The notes under the pieces: generated by a model | Databases searched by the model: none | Seen by the model: the letters and a program-made list of their open reading frames with translations, nothing else | What the model was told of the DNA's origin: nothing | Part shown: positions 1 through 9,215 of the stretch, piece after piece | Layout of the letters: every line of letters begins with the position of its first letter | Position numbering within the stretch: position 1 is the stretch's first letter | Assembly: GCA_016584305.1 (NCBI GenBank) | Contig: JACEEZ010003777.1 | Location: 48,971 to 112,970 of the forward strand | Source: Chionoecetes opilio | Lineage: Eukaryota; Arthropoda; Malacostraca; Decapoda; Majidae | Direction: 5' to 3' | DNA length: 64,000 nt | Translations under genes and position numbers: made by a program

Positions 1-557
1 AACACACCTAATAATGATAATAATGTTCATAGTAATAGACACTACTAAGGAGGAGAAGGATGTTGTAAGGAGAGAAAGGAATTGTGATGATGGTAAACAG
101 TGATGGTCAGAACAACAACAAAATTCCAAATAGGCAATTTAATCTTTGTTCCCGAGGCGCCATAATATTCCCTTACTGAGAGGAATAAAGTCTTTGATAA
201 AATGATAAAACCAAAACTCCTCCAGACCTTCCCCGAAAAGATGGTTCGTCAAAGAGCGCCAATTAGGAGTTTTTGTTGGCAAAGAGACGACATTTGAGCA
301 AGAAATAAAGAGTCTAGAAAGAGTCTAAAGATAAAGATAGATCGAGTTTAAGAAAGAGTTAGATAGAGTTAAAGAAAGATAGTCTAATAAAGAGTCTAAA
401 GTTAGTTTGATAGAAAAACCTGATATTTTAAGACATGGATGAACTTAAGACTCTATGTGTTTAGTTGAATGATAACAAAGATAAGACGCTCAAGCAGTCA
501 CCATCGTTTCCTCTGCACCTTTACGTGATCTCTGTCGGTAGGTTCGTCTGACAAAGC
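1..557. other. Noncoding DNA, nothing recognised
   Basis: AT-rich sequence without a convincing exon, RNA gene or repeat boundary. Positions 300-420 contain loosely repeated AAGAGTCTAAAG/AGATAGA words, probably decayed simple sequence leading into the GAGATA repeat that follows. Confidence 0.4.
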
Positions 558-574
558 AATGGGAGACATGTAAA

Positions 575-803
575 GATAGCGAGATAGGAGATAGATATAG
601 GAGATAGAGATAAGAGATAAAGATAGGAGATAGAGATAGAGATAAGAGATAGAGATAGAGATAGATAGAGATAGGAGATAGAGATAGAAAGAGATAGGAA
701 ATATAATAAGAGATAGAGATAGGAGATAAGAGATAGAGATAAGAGATAGAGATAGGAGATAGAGATAGGAGATAGAGATAGATGGAGATAGGAGATAGAG
801 ATA
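575..803. repeat. Degenerate GATA/GAGATA simple repeat
   Basis: About 230 bases of GAGATAGGAGATAGAGATA-type words with a shifting 6- to 12-base period. The apparent open frames across it encode only Leu/Ser/Ile/Tyr repeats and are artefacts of the repeat. Confidence 0.9.
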
Positions 804-1289
804 TGAGCATCAACACATAGGAGTGTTTGGGACAGACAGAGTTTCATCGGGAAATGATGGATTATTATACTTGTATCAGGAGAGCAGAATATACCAGAAA
901 ACCTTAGTAAAAAATCACCATTGATAGGTTTTAAAGGAATAATGGAATGACCGAGTACCACAACACCGATAAACTCGACAAAGATGGAACTTCAATGGCA
1001 GGCATAATGAAATAAAAGTTGAAAGGCCTGTCAAATAAAAGAAAAATAGAAAAAATAGGATGAAATTATTAGCACTGATGTTGAAAAGAAGATGAGGAAG
1101 AAGAGTAATTCATGCTAAGTAAATGTGTGGTGAATGTAAAGTTAAATGTAAAAAGCCTGTCAAATAGAAACAAAATTAGGATGGGAGTATTAGCCCGATG
1201 TTGAAAAGAAGATGAATTCATGTTAGATAAATGCATACGACAGGAATATTTGACATTGCACGCACGAACACCATCCTCCTTACACTGTG

Positions 1290-1296
1290 TATGTGT

Positions 1297-1329
<33 letters not shown>
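1290..1329. repeat. (TG)n microsatellite
   Basis: Near-perfect TG dinucleotide run ending just before a possible splice acceptor (GATGCTAG). Confidence 0.95.
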
Positions 1330-1336
1330 ATGCTAG

Positions 1337-1448
1337 GCCCAGAGGCCCAGAGGACGACGAGGATAGGGCAGCCCTGGTGCTCCAGCGGGCACTAGAGGAC
1401 CTGCCTCGGCTGTTGGTAGTGGTGCGCAGCGCCCCTCCCCCCCGCTGA
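1337..1448 (+). CDS. Possible 3'-terminal coding exon of an upstream gene
   Basis: This GC-rich island in AT-rich surroundings reads PRGPEDDEDRAALVLQRAL and then EDLPRLLVVVRSAPPPR before a TGA at 1446-1448. It follows an AG (1335-1336), and an AATAAA lies at 1658-1663, so it has the layout of a last exon with a 210-base 3' UTR. The acidic stretch followed by an amphipathic leucine-rich helix looks protein-like. No family was recognised. The weak point is the tract before the AG, which is a TG repeat rather than a normal polypyrimidine tract. It could instead be a GC-rich repeat fragment. Confidence 0.3.
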
Positions 1449-1657
1449 GCGCACCACGTACTACACAGCGGAACATGGAGCGAGGTGACGAGCCTCGCTC
1501 ACAGGAAGTCGCTCGTGACTCCAGCGGCGGGCTGGTGCCCGCTCATCTCTTATAAATGTATAGATGTAAGATTACATATAAGTATGTAATGTAAGTTTAA
1601 CTTAAGGTATTATGTAAGGTTACAATAAGTTTTTTTTCTTTTTCTGTAAGAGATGTA

Positions 1658-1663
1658 AATAAA
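1658..1663 (+). promoter_or_regulatory. AATAAA poly(A) signal candidate
   Basis: Canonical hexamer after a T-rich tract, 210 bases downstream of the stop of the candidate terminal exon. Its meaning depends on that exon being real. Confidence 0.35.
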
Positions 1664-1704
1664 CTTAACTAAAACTCCTTACACTACCTCACTCCTCTCT
1701 CTCT

Positions 1705-1850
1705 TTTCCCGTTGGCATCTTCCTCTTCCTCTCCTTCTCCTTCCTCTTTGTTTCCCTTCATCCTCCTCGCCCATTCCTCTTACTCATTCATTTTGCTATT
1801 CTTCCTTCTGTTCCTTATTCTTATTCTCTCTCAGTTCCCTCTTTCCACCT
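1705..1850. repeat. Polypyrimidine segment, copy 1
   Basis: CT-rich block beginning TTTTCCCGTTGGCATCTTCC and continuing with CTTCCT words. The same opening and order recur at 3190-3340 and 3344-3450, so this is a dispersed, partly duplicated low-complexity repeat and not coding sequence. Confidence 0.7.
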
Positions 1851-1944
1851 TTGTACACTACCAATTACTCCTTCACGGCTGCCCAGAAAGACGATGTACA
1901 TGTCTACGTTGACCTTTGTGTTGTTATATCGTAAAAGCCTAGCA

Positions 1945-2010
1945 TCACACACACACACACACACACAGACACACACATACAGATACACATACACATACAC
2001 GCACACACAA
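1945..2010. repeat. (CA)n microsatellite, interrupted
   Basis: CA repeats interrupted by CAGA and CATA variants. Confidence 0.95.
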
Positions 2011-2514
2011 ACACATCACTTGATAGATAGTCTCAGCAATTCACTTTCACTCCCTTATATCAATATAAATACTTGACTGCACGACGAGGCACTAACACAA
2101 CCTGAAGAAGCATTACGACAGGAACGGAAAAATAAACTATTAAATGTCTTTTTTTAGTGGCTTTTTGTATACTCATTATTTCTATCTTCATCCAGTCTCC
2201 CTATGATGCAAATAAGAAAAAAAATAGACACCTCTGACGTATGATTGACAATACAGAGTTACCTAATCTTTATCTAGGCCTATGAAAAACTTTATTAATA
2301 GGCTCGTTTTGATGTACCGAGGCGAGATATTATTACATTTTATATTTACATTTATACATTTTTTCACATTATTATTTGTTATCATTGTCGAGTTAATAAC
2401 GTCCATTGTAGTACATACGAGTAAGCCGCGGCAGCACGTTATAATCATTCTGATCCGACACGAGACAGCGGTGGCATAAGACGTTGTTTTTAATGCATAA
2501 TATAGAAGCATTAA

Positions 2515-2702
2515 TTAACCCTTCACGCCCAGGTCTTTCCTTTGCTATATATAAAATTACGAAGTGACTGAATATACCAAATTAGGTAGTGGACAAGGAT
2601 ACTAAACAGGTCACATCTATAAAACATTGCTTATATTAATTAAAATCATCAAATGGTACCCAAATTAAAATGGAAATTACGTTCTGGGCCTCAAGGGGTT
2701 AA
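2515..2702 (+). mobile_element. TTAA-bounded MITE, copy 1 (188 bp)
   Basis: Starts TTAACCCTTCACGCCCAG and ends CTGGGCCTCAAGGGGTTAA, so the ends are imperfect inverted repeats with TTAA at both edges. TTAA duplication next to CCC is the hallmark of piggyBac-type insertion, so I infer a non-autonomous piggyBac-like element. Eight other copies are listed below. No coding capacity. Confidence 0.8.
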
Positions 2703-2819
2703 TTAACAAGAGTTTAGAGTTTACAAAGAGTCTCACTCGCGTCAGTAGAGGATGAAGAGAGGTTGTTCCGAAGGGCGAGAATCCTGTCGTGTTTCAAGTG
2801 AGTGGTGACCGTCCTTGTT

Positions 2820-3560
2820 ATGTTCCCTTTGTTGCCTTTCCCTTCCTACCTTTCCCTTCACTCCCATCAGCCCTTCCCTCCCCTTCATGTTGCCCATCTT
2901 TTCCCCTCCCTTACAGCGCACTCCCCTCCCCACTATTCACTTCCCCAACGTCAAAAAAATCTTTCCCTCCAATTCTCTTGACCCCAATTTCCCTTCCTAA
3001 CTATTGACCACAACCTTCTCTTGACCCCAACTTTGACCTTCCTTGACGAACTTTGACCAACCTTGACCTTCTCTTGACCCCAACATCCCTCTCCCACTTT
3101 TCTCTTCTATTCTCTTCTCTTGCCAAAATCTTTCTCCCTTATTCTCTTGACCACAATTCATCACTGGACATTGCCCTTTCCAACTATTTTTTTTCCCCCT
3201 TGGCATCTTTCTCTTCCTCTTCCTCTACTCCTTCTCCTTCCTCTTTGTTCCCTCCTCCTATTCCTTTTTCCTCCTCCTGTTTCCTTCCTTCCTCCTCTCT
3301 TCCTCCTCCTCGCCTATTCTTCTTACTTCTCCCGCTGCAATTATTTTCCCGTTGGCATCTTCCTCTTCCTCTCCTTCTTCTCCTTCCTCTTTGTTTCCCA
3401 TCCTCCTCCTCGCCTATTCCTCTTACTTCCCCCATTCTCCCTTTTTTCTATTTTACCTTTCTAATACTGTCTTATTTTGTTCTGTTTATCTGTTTCACCT
3501 TCTTTGCTTCTCTCCATCCTCCCCGTCTATTCCTCTTATTATAACTTACTACACTATACT
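2820..3560. repeat. Long CT-rich polypyrimidine tract with internal duplication
   Basis: About 740 bases of C/T-biased sequence. Two blocks both start with a TTGGCATCTT word followed by CTTCCTCTTCC runs (near 3190 and 3350) and resemble the block at 1705. Positions 3005-3080 contain repeated TTGACC words. The open frames seen on either strand are Ser/Pro/Leu or Glu/Arg/Gly low complexity and not genes. Confidence 0.75.
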
Positions 3561-3857
3561 ATACTTACTATAACATAACTTACTATATTCCTCATGCTTA
3601 TAATCCCGCTCCCTTTTTTTCCCTCTGGTTTTCTATTACTGTTTTATTTAGTTTTTCTTCCTCTTTTTTGTGGGTGATCTGTTGTACCTGCCTGCCTGCC
3701 CCCTCGCCCTTATCAATAATGGGGGTCACGTCTTTACCTTTGTTTAATAGGGACAGGGAAGAGGTCACCTGAACGCTTTGTGTGTGTGTTTTGTCATTCT
3801 ATATCTGTTATTTTTTATTGTTAAAGGTATTGCATAGAGATTGGGAGAGGGTTTGAG

Positions 3858-3861
3858 TGAG

Positions 3862-3902
<41 letters not shown>

Positions 3903-4012
3903 TGTGTGGGTGTGCGTGTGTGTGGTGTGTGTGTGTGTGTGTGTGTATGTGTGTGTGTGTGTGTGTGTGTGCGTGTGTGTATGTGTGTGTGTGTGTGTGT
4001 GTGAGTGGGTGC
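3858..4012. repeat. (GT)n microsatellite
   Basis: About 150 bases of GT repeat with GGTGTG, GTGCGT and GTATGT interruptions. Confidence 0.95.
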
Positions 4013-4299
4013 ACGGAATTGATTAATTTGGAAGCTTTATATATTTGTAAGTTTTTTATCTATTGTCTATGTTTTTTTCTTGTAAAAGTTTGTGATCTTG
4101 TGCAAACATCATGATTGATTTGCATGTTGAAGTTGATGATTTGTACTTTTGTTTTAAAAGGATGAACTTTATAAAGACCGAAATATAAAAAACGAAACAA
4201 AAAGAAAAAAAACCCATTAATCACCACACACTGTACTACAACACTACTACTCATATCAGCACTACAACGTTTTGGTTCACTATATATACACTTCAATAC

Positions 4300-4510
4300 A
4301 CATAAACTGTTCTGCACCACATTACAGTCTACACATCAGTACACCACACTCATCACTAATGTTCTGCACCACACCACACCACACCACACCACACTACACT
4401 ACACTCCTACCCTTGTGTCCTATCGTTACAAGCTATCCCCTCACCACCACACTACACCACACATCACCATACATTACCACAGTATACCATTACCTCACCA
4501 CTGTACCCTG
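4300..4510. repeat. ACACC/ACCAC degenerate simple repeat
   Basis: CA/CACC-rich sequence with short perfect ACACC runs around 4369-4402, flanked by decayed versions. Confidence 0.7.
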
Positions 4511-4933
4511 GTGAAGAGTTTAGGTGTTTTACCTGGCGTGTTAGGAAATGATCTATATACTTATTAAGCGTCAGAAATCTATTTATAAGTCAGAAGAAGG
4601 TTATAGTTTGGGTTGTTAAGGTGTGTTAAAGGATGCTACTGGCTAACTACTGAATGCACAAACTGTATTCTTTACTTACTTGAGCTGCTCAGACGCGACG
4701 ACGCACCCAGTCTCCCACACACTTCTCTCTCATCACAATAATGTCTTGTTTTCAGTCTATCGGTAAAGTTCCAGCATTTTCTGACGTGCGGTAAAGCAAT
4801 AGAGAGGGAATAAGAAAAGTTTTGATGCTTTTTTCTCTCAGACGCGTCGATGAATTATCCAAACTTTGCGGCAGAGTCACCCCGATCAGAGCAGTGCATG
4901 GCAGGGCGGCCGCTACATCGCGTACCCGCCCGC

Positions 4934-4997
4934 TGTCCTCCCTCCCTGCTGGTTGGAAGTATACTGACTCGTGGCGGGGAAGTCGGCAGCTTATATA
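4934..4997 (-). promoter_or_regulatory. Candidate core promoter: TATA box + TCAGT initiator + DPE, minus strand
   Basis: On the minus strand TATATAA occupies 4997-4991, the arthropod initiator TCAGT occupies 4967-4963, and GGACA, which fits the DPE consensus RGWYV, occupies 4938-4934. Taking the A of TCAGT (4965) as +1, the TATA box spans -32 to -26 and the DPE spans +28 to +32, the spacings established in Drosophila. The downstream minus-strand sequence is GC-rich for about 100 bases and could be a leader. I could not identify a coding exon that it would drive. Confidence 0.5.
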
Positions 4998-5029
4998 GAA
5001 CACTCGTCTCGTTGGCCTGGCTGACATAT

Positions 5030-5030
<1 letters not shown>

Positions 5031-5087
<57 letters not shown>

Positions 5088-5099
5088 ACAACACACACA
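5031..5099. repeat. (CA)n microsatellite
   Basis: CA run lying about 35-100 bases upstream of the candidate minus-strand TATA box. Confidence 0.95.
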
Positions 5100-5198
5100 G
5101 ATTCAAGACTATTCTCGTGGGGACTTGCAACTATATTCATTGTGGTGATTGTGGTGGTAGGGGTGTTGTCTCTCTGGAAATTCTGATGTTACAGGTAA

Positions 5199-5216
5199 AC
5201 ACACACACACGCACAC

Positions 5217-5296
<80 letters not shown>

Positions 5297-5310
5297 ACAC
5301 ACACACACAG
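5199..5310. repeat. (CA)n microsatellite
   Basis: Nearly pure CA repeat with ACGCAC and ACATAC interruptions at its edges. Confidence 0.95.
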
Positions 5311-5725
5311 TCAGAAAAACCACCATAGAAAAGAGAACACCGGGTCACCACCAAAAATCTTTCTTATTTATCATTATTTATTTATCCTACCATATTTTTA
5401 CCCGTATTTATACCTTGTTTTATACCCTTATTTATTTTATTTATTTCTTATTTATCTTATTACCCTTCTTTTATTATAATACCTTGTGTCCACCTTCTGC
5501 GCCTCCTGCGTGTGTGATGCGTCGTGGTGATGTCCTCCGCAAAGGCAATAGTGTGGAAGCATTGGGCATCACTCTCCCTGACGCGCAGCCTCGGGGAGTG
5601 AAGACTGTCCCGCCCGATACAGCCTCTGAGGGATGACTCCACGTTTATCCCCAATGGCAGACTCACACCCGCTAACAACAAGTATTGGAGTAAAACAGAA
5701 ACACACTTCGAGCTGAGAGTCAGTG

Positions 5726-5939
5726 TTAACTCCTTCACGCCCAGATCTTTTCTTTGCTATATAAAATCGTCTGTTGTTAGCCATTAAATTACGAAAAGTA
5801 ACTGAAAATACCAAATTACCTATTGGACAAGGAAACGAAACAGGTCATATCTATAAAATATTGCTCATAATAATAATTAAAATCGTCTTCTGGTACCCAA
5901 ATTACAATGGAAATTACATTCTGGGCCTCAAAGGATTAA
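5726..5939 (+). mobile_element. TTAA-bounded MITE, copy 2
   Basis: Opens TTAACTCCTTCACGCCCAG and closes CTGGGCCTCAAAGGATTAA. The interior carries the family landmarks TTTGCTATATAAAATCGTCT and GGACAAGGA. Same family and inferred piggyBac-like origin as the element at 2515. Confidence 0.8.
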
Positions 5940-6049
5940 GACAAGGCCAGAAAAAAAACCTAGAGGACAATATACCTACGATAGTGATGGCGGCGGTAAG
6001 GGTGGTGGTGGGGTGATGGTGGTGGTGGGGGTGATGGTTTTGGTAGTAG

Positions 6050-6079
6050 TGGTAGTAGAAGTAGTAGTAGTAGTAGTAA

Positions 6080-6126
<47 letters not shown>

Positions 6127-6127
6127 A

Positions 6128-6162
<35 letters not shown>

Positions 6163-6163
6163 A

Positions 6164-6219
<56 letters not shown>

Positions 6220-6221
6220 AA
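6050..6221. repeat. (GTA)n microsatellite
   Basis: About 57 GTA triplets with a few AAT interruptions. The overlapping open frames encode homopolymeric Leu, Tyr, Thr or Val and are repeat artefacts. Confidence 0.97.
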
Positions 6222-6423
6222 CGAAGGAGAGTCGGCAGGTCCACGCAACACTCAACGAATATATACATGACCAGGAGTGCAATTCTGCGGAAATGAATTT
6301 TAGAGTGAGATAGAATTGAAAATATATGCAAATGGGAAGGGTGGCTCAAAACGCGTGACTCACAGGGCGCGACCATGAACCACGAGCCTCCGTAAATACT
6401 GAGATTCTTCCCTTCCTCCATTT

Positions 6424-6667
6424 TTACCTCCGCCAACGAAGTTGGAGGGGTTATGTTTTCACCCCGATCTGTCTGTCTGTCTGTCTGTCTGTTTGTTAGT
6501 GTACAGGATTTCTCGAAAAGTTACGAATAGATTTGGACCAAACTCGGTATACCAAGTCTATTTGGTATAAGGAAGAACTGATTTAATTTTGGATGAAATC
6601 TATTAACAACTGTTGCCATGAAAACCAATTGATGAAATATTCGGCCGGAGGTATGCGCTCATACTGA

Positions 6668-6751
<84 letters not shown>

Positions 6752-6819
6752 GTATATTTGATGAAATATTCGGGCGGAGGGAGGTATGCGCTCTACTGAG
6801 TGCCCCCCCCCTCCCCTAG
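6424..6819 (+). mobile_element. Helitron/DINE-like non-autonomous element, copy 1
   Basis: Starts TTACCTCCGCCAACGAAG, which can fold with the following TTGGAGG. It then has a (GTCT)n run (6467-6493), sequence shared with 25694-26199 in reverse orientation, a (TA)n tract (6669-6750), and an end in CCCCTAG followed by T. DINE-1/HINE elements are known to carry a GTCY microsatellite, and Helitrons end in CTRR. The classification is inferred from these traits and from the second copy's clean insertion into a MITE. Confidence 0.55.
6669..6750. repeat. (TA)n microsatellite inside the Helitron-like element
   Basis: Pure TA run. The second copy of the element has an expanded TA run at the equivalent place. 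Confidence 0.95.
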
Positions 6820-6874
6820 TTGTTATTGTTTTAACCGTGGTAGAAGGAGAGGAAAAAGGAAGAATATAGTGTAT

Positions 6875-7032
6875 CATTAGACTATTTTAATGCATGTAAG
6901 CAATATTATACAGATATGACCTGTTTACTACCCTTGTCCACTAGGTAATTTGGTATATTAAGTCCTTTTCGTAATGGCTAATAGACGATTTTATATAGCA
7001 AAGGAAAGATCAAAGAGGCGTGAAGGAGTTAT
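6875..7032 (-). mobile_element. TTAA-type MITE, partial copy 3
   Basis: Reverse-orientation match to the family interior and its CACGCC end (here GAGGCGTGAAGGAGTTA). It lacks the CTGGGCCTCAAGGGG end, so it is truncated on the left. Confidence 0.65.
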
Positions 7033-7620
7033 ATGGATTGCGCAGCACGCGTAACACTAGTAAAATCACTACAGTCCTTCGTAAAATCTGTAATACAACA
7101 AATAGTCCCTGAATCCTACCGTACCCAATGACATCGCCTTAGTCTCCTGTGGGAAATAGAATTGTAATGAAGATAATTTAGAAGAAGACTCAGCTTTGAT
7201 AAACTTCTCCATTATGTTACATTTTCTTTTCGAGACGCTTAACTCAGCACCATTTATCCTTAAGGGGTTCAAAACTTCTTTAGAATCTTTTTATTACTGA
7301 AGACACGTATCCCCTTCGTCAGCAGTTGCCTCACGCTGAGCACTCGTACATACTTTGTCAGCAGTGGTTGAGATGATCGACACAGCATCCAGTGGGCCAA
7401 GAAATCACCAATATATTTATCAAGATATCCTTTCGCCAAATTATAGTTCCATATAGATCATTAGTCGAGGATTGGGAAGTGACCTTCGTTCCTCCTGATG
7501 AGAAAACTATTGCGAGCAGAAACACTTCGCTCCCTCACTCATAGATCAAGTCGCAGAAAATATATATTATCTGTTGAAAAATGTGTGCTTGTCTTTCTTA
7601 TCTCTGTTGACCTCTCCGCC
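7033..7620. other. Noncoding DNA, no feature recognised
   Basis: No splice-supported exon or repeat boundary seen. A 67-residue minus-strand open frame (7272-7069) has no recognisable domain. Confidence 0.4.
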
Positions 7621-7621
7621 T

Positions 7622-7884
7622 ACCACCACCACCACCACCACCACCCACCACCACCATCACCACCACCACCACCACCACCACCATCACCACCACCACCACC
7701 ACAACCACCACCACCCACCACCACCATCACCACCGCCACTGCCACCACCCACCACCACCATCACCACCACCACCACCACCACCACCACCATCACCACCAC
7801 CACCACCACCACCACCACCCACCACCACCATCACCACCACCACCACCATCACCACCACCACCACCACCACCACCACCACCACCA
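7622..7884. repeat. (CCA)n microsatellite
   Basis: About 260 bases of CAC/CCA triplets with ATC and ACC interruptions. All three plus frames stay open and give poly-His, poly-Pro or poly-Thr, so none should be called a gene. Confidence 0.97.
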
Positions 7885-8209
7885 CCCAGTGCATTTTTTA
7901 AGCCAATCTTACTGGGCGACATTCTTTGGATATCCAGAAAGGTAAAGGCCTACCTGTTAAAATATAGTTTTTTGGATACATCAACTTCACTCTTTTGTAT
8001 GTTGTGTATAAATAAAGATCATATGCAGTAATAAGAATGCACTTCTGGATCTAACACACACAGATAAGATGAACCATTGTATCCAGGAAGGATTTTATGA
8101 ACAAATATCTTGTCGCCCAGTAGCTTAAAATTGTTCTTACTGGGCGACAGTTTTCCATCACTGGGAGACATTTTGGTCGCCCAGTTGTGATGTTAAAAAA
8201 TGCACTGGG
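7885..8209. mobile_element. Short transposon with 17-bp perfect terminal inverted repeats
   Basis: The ends are CCCAGTGCATTTTTTAA and TTAAAAAATGCACTGGG, exact reverse complements 325 bases apart. ACTGGGCGACA words recur inside in both orientations (near 7909, 8107, 8140, 8176), giving a multi-hairpin body. No open frame. The family is not recognised. It abuts the MITE copy at 8205 and has probably replaced that copy's outer end. Confidence 0.7.
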
Positions 8210-8410
8210 CCCAGAACGTAATTTCCATTGTAATTTGGGTACCATTAGACGAGTTTTAATGAATATAAGCAATGTTTTATAGATATGACCTGTTTAGTAT
8301 CCTTGTCCATTAACTAATTTGGTATATTAAGTTACTATTTCGTTATTTTATGGCTAACAACAGACGATTTTTCACATAGCAAAGGAAAGATCTGGGCGTG
8401 AAGGGGTTAA
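8205..8410 (-). mobile_element. TTAA-bounded MITE, copy 4 (outer left end missing)
   Basis: Begins GGCCCAGAACGTAATTTCC and ends CTGGGCGTGAAGGGGTTAA, the reverse orientation of the family. The outer CCCCTTGA end is missing where the neighbouring TIR element starts. Confidence 0.75.
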
Positions 8411-8620
8411 TGTCTTCACACTCAATCTGTCTTCTTATTAATCCTCCTGGCTTTGTTCACACTCATGTTATCACGGAGATGTTAGTGATAATATGTGGCA
8501 CCTCTGTATGATGCTTCCTTTACTCACATATTCATTATTATTACTCTATCATCATTACTATTGACATTACAACCATTCACGCCACACTAGGGTCAATATG
8601 AATATCTACAGCAATCTATT

Positions 8621-8755
<135 letters not shown>

Positions 8756-8839
8756 TAACACACACACGGAAGGTTGTCCAGCCACGCCAGTTAGTGTTCT
8801 CAAAGTCATAACAGAGGCGGCGTTTGTAACATGATTCAA

Positions 8840-9215
8840 TGTAAAGAAATCGAAAAAGTCGCAGATTTGGACTCCAACTTTTATACAAACAACCGAGTGT
8901 TAAGGAAAATTAGGTCCTGCCGAAAATAGATTAAATTGAGTCCATGTAATCCAAGGCGCCTCTTCATTCATTATAAGTGCCGTACATTAAGCGAATATTA
9001 AAGAAAAACAAAAAATAACGATTCCTAGTCAAGAGAAAGTCATTAATATTCCGATTCTGTCAACACAATATTGTGGGAAAATAATATTCAGATATAAAAA
9101 GTTTGGTAACACGCACAAAATATTCTATAGACTTGCTTTTAAACTGGATTGCAACAGCTGAAGCTATAAGAAAAATTGTCCTTGTGATTAAACTCGTTCC
9201 TGACAAATAGTTTAT
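8840..9215. other. Noncoding AT-rich DNA before the minisatellite
   Basis: No feature recognised. Confidence 0.4.

Noticed and set aside
4850..5479. 209-codon plus-strand frame
   Set aside because: Most of it is the CA repeat (Thr-His). The unique start overlaps the opposite-strand promoter candidate and has no similarity.
5914..6436. Open frames of poly-Leu, poly-Tyr and poly-Thr on the minus strand
   Set aside because: All come from the GTA repeat. The three parallel homopolymer frames show that it is low complexity.
7498..8031. Long open frame with poly-His/Pro
   Set aside because: Produced by the CCA microsatellite, which is open in all three frames. No splice or start support.
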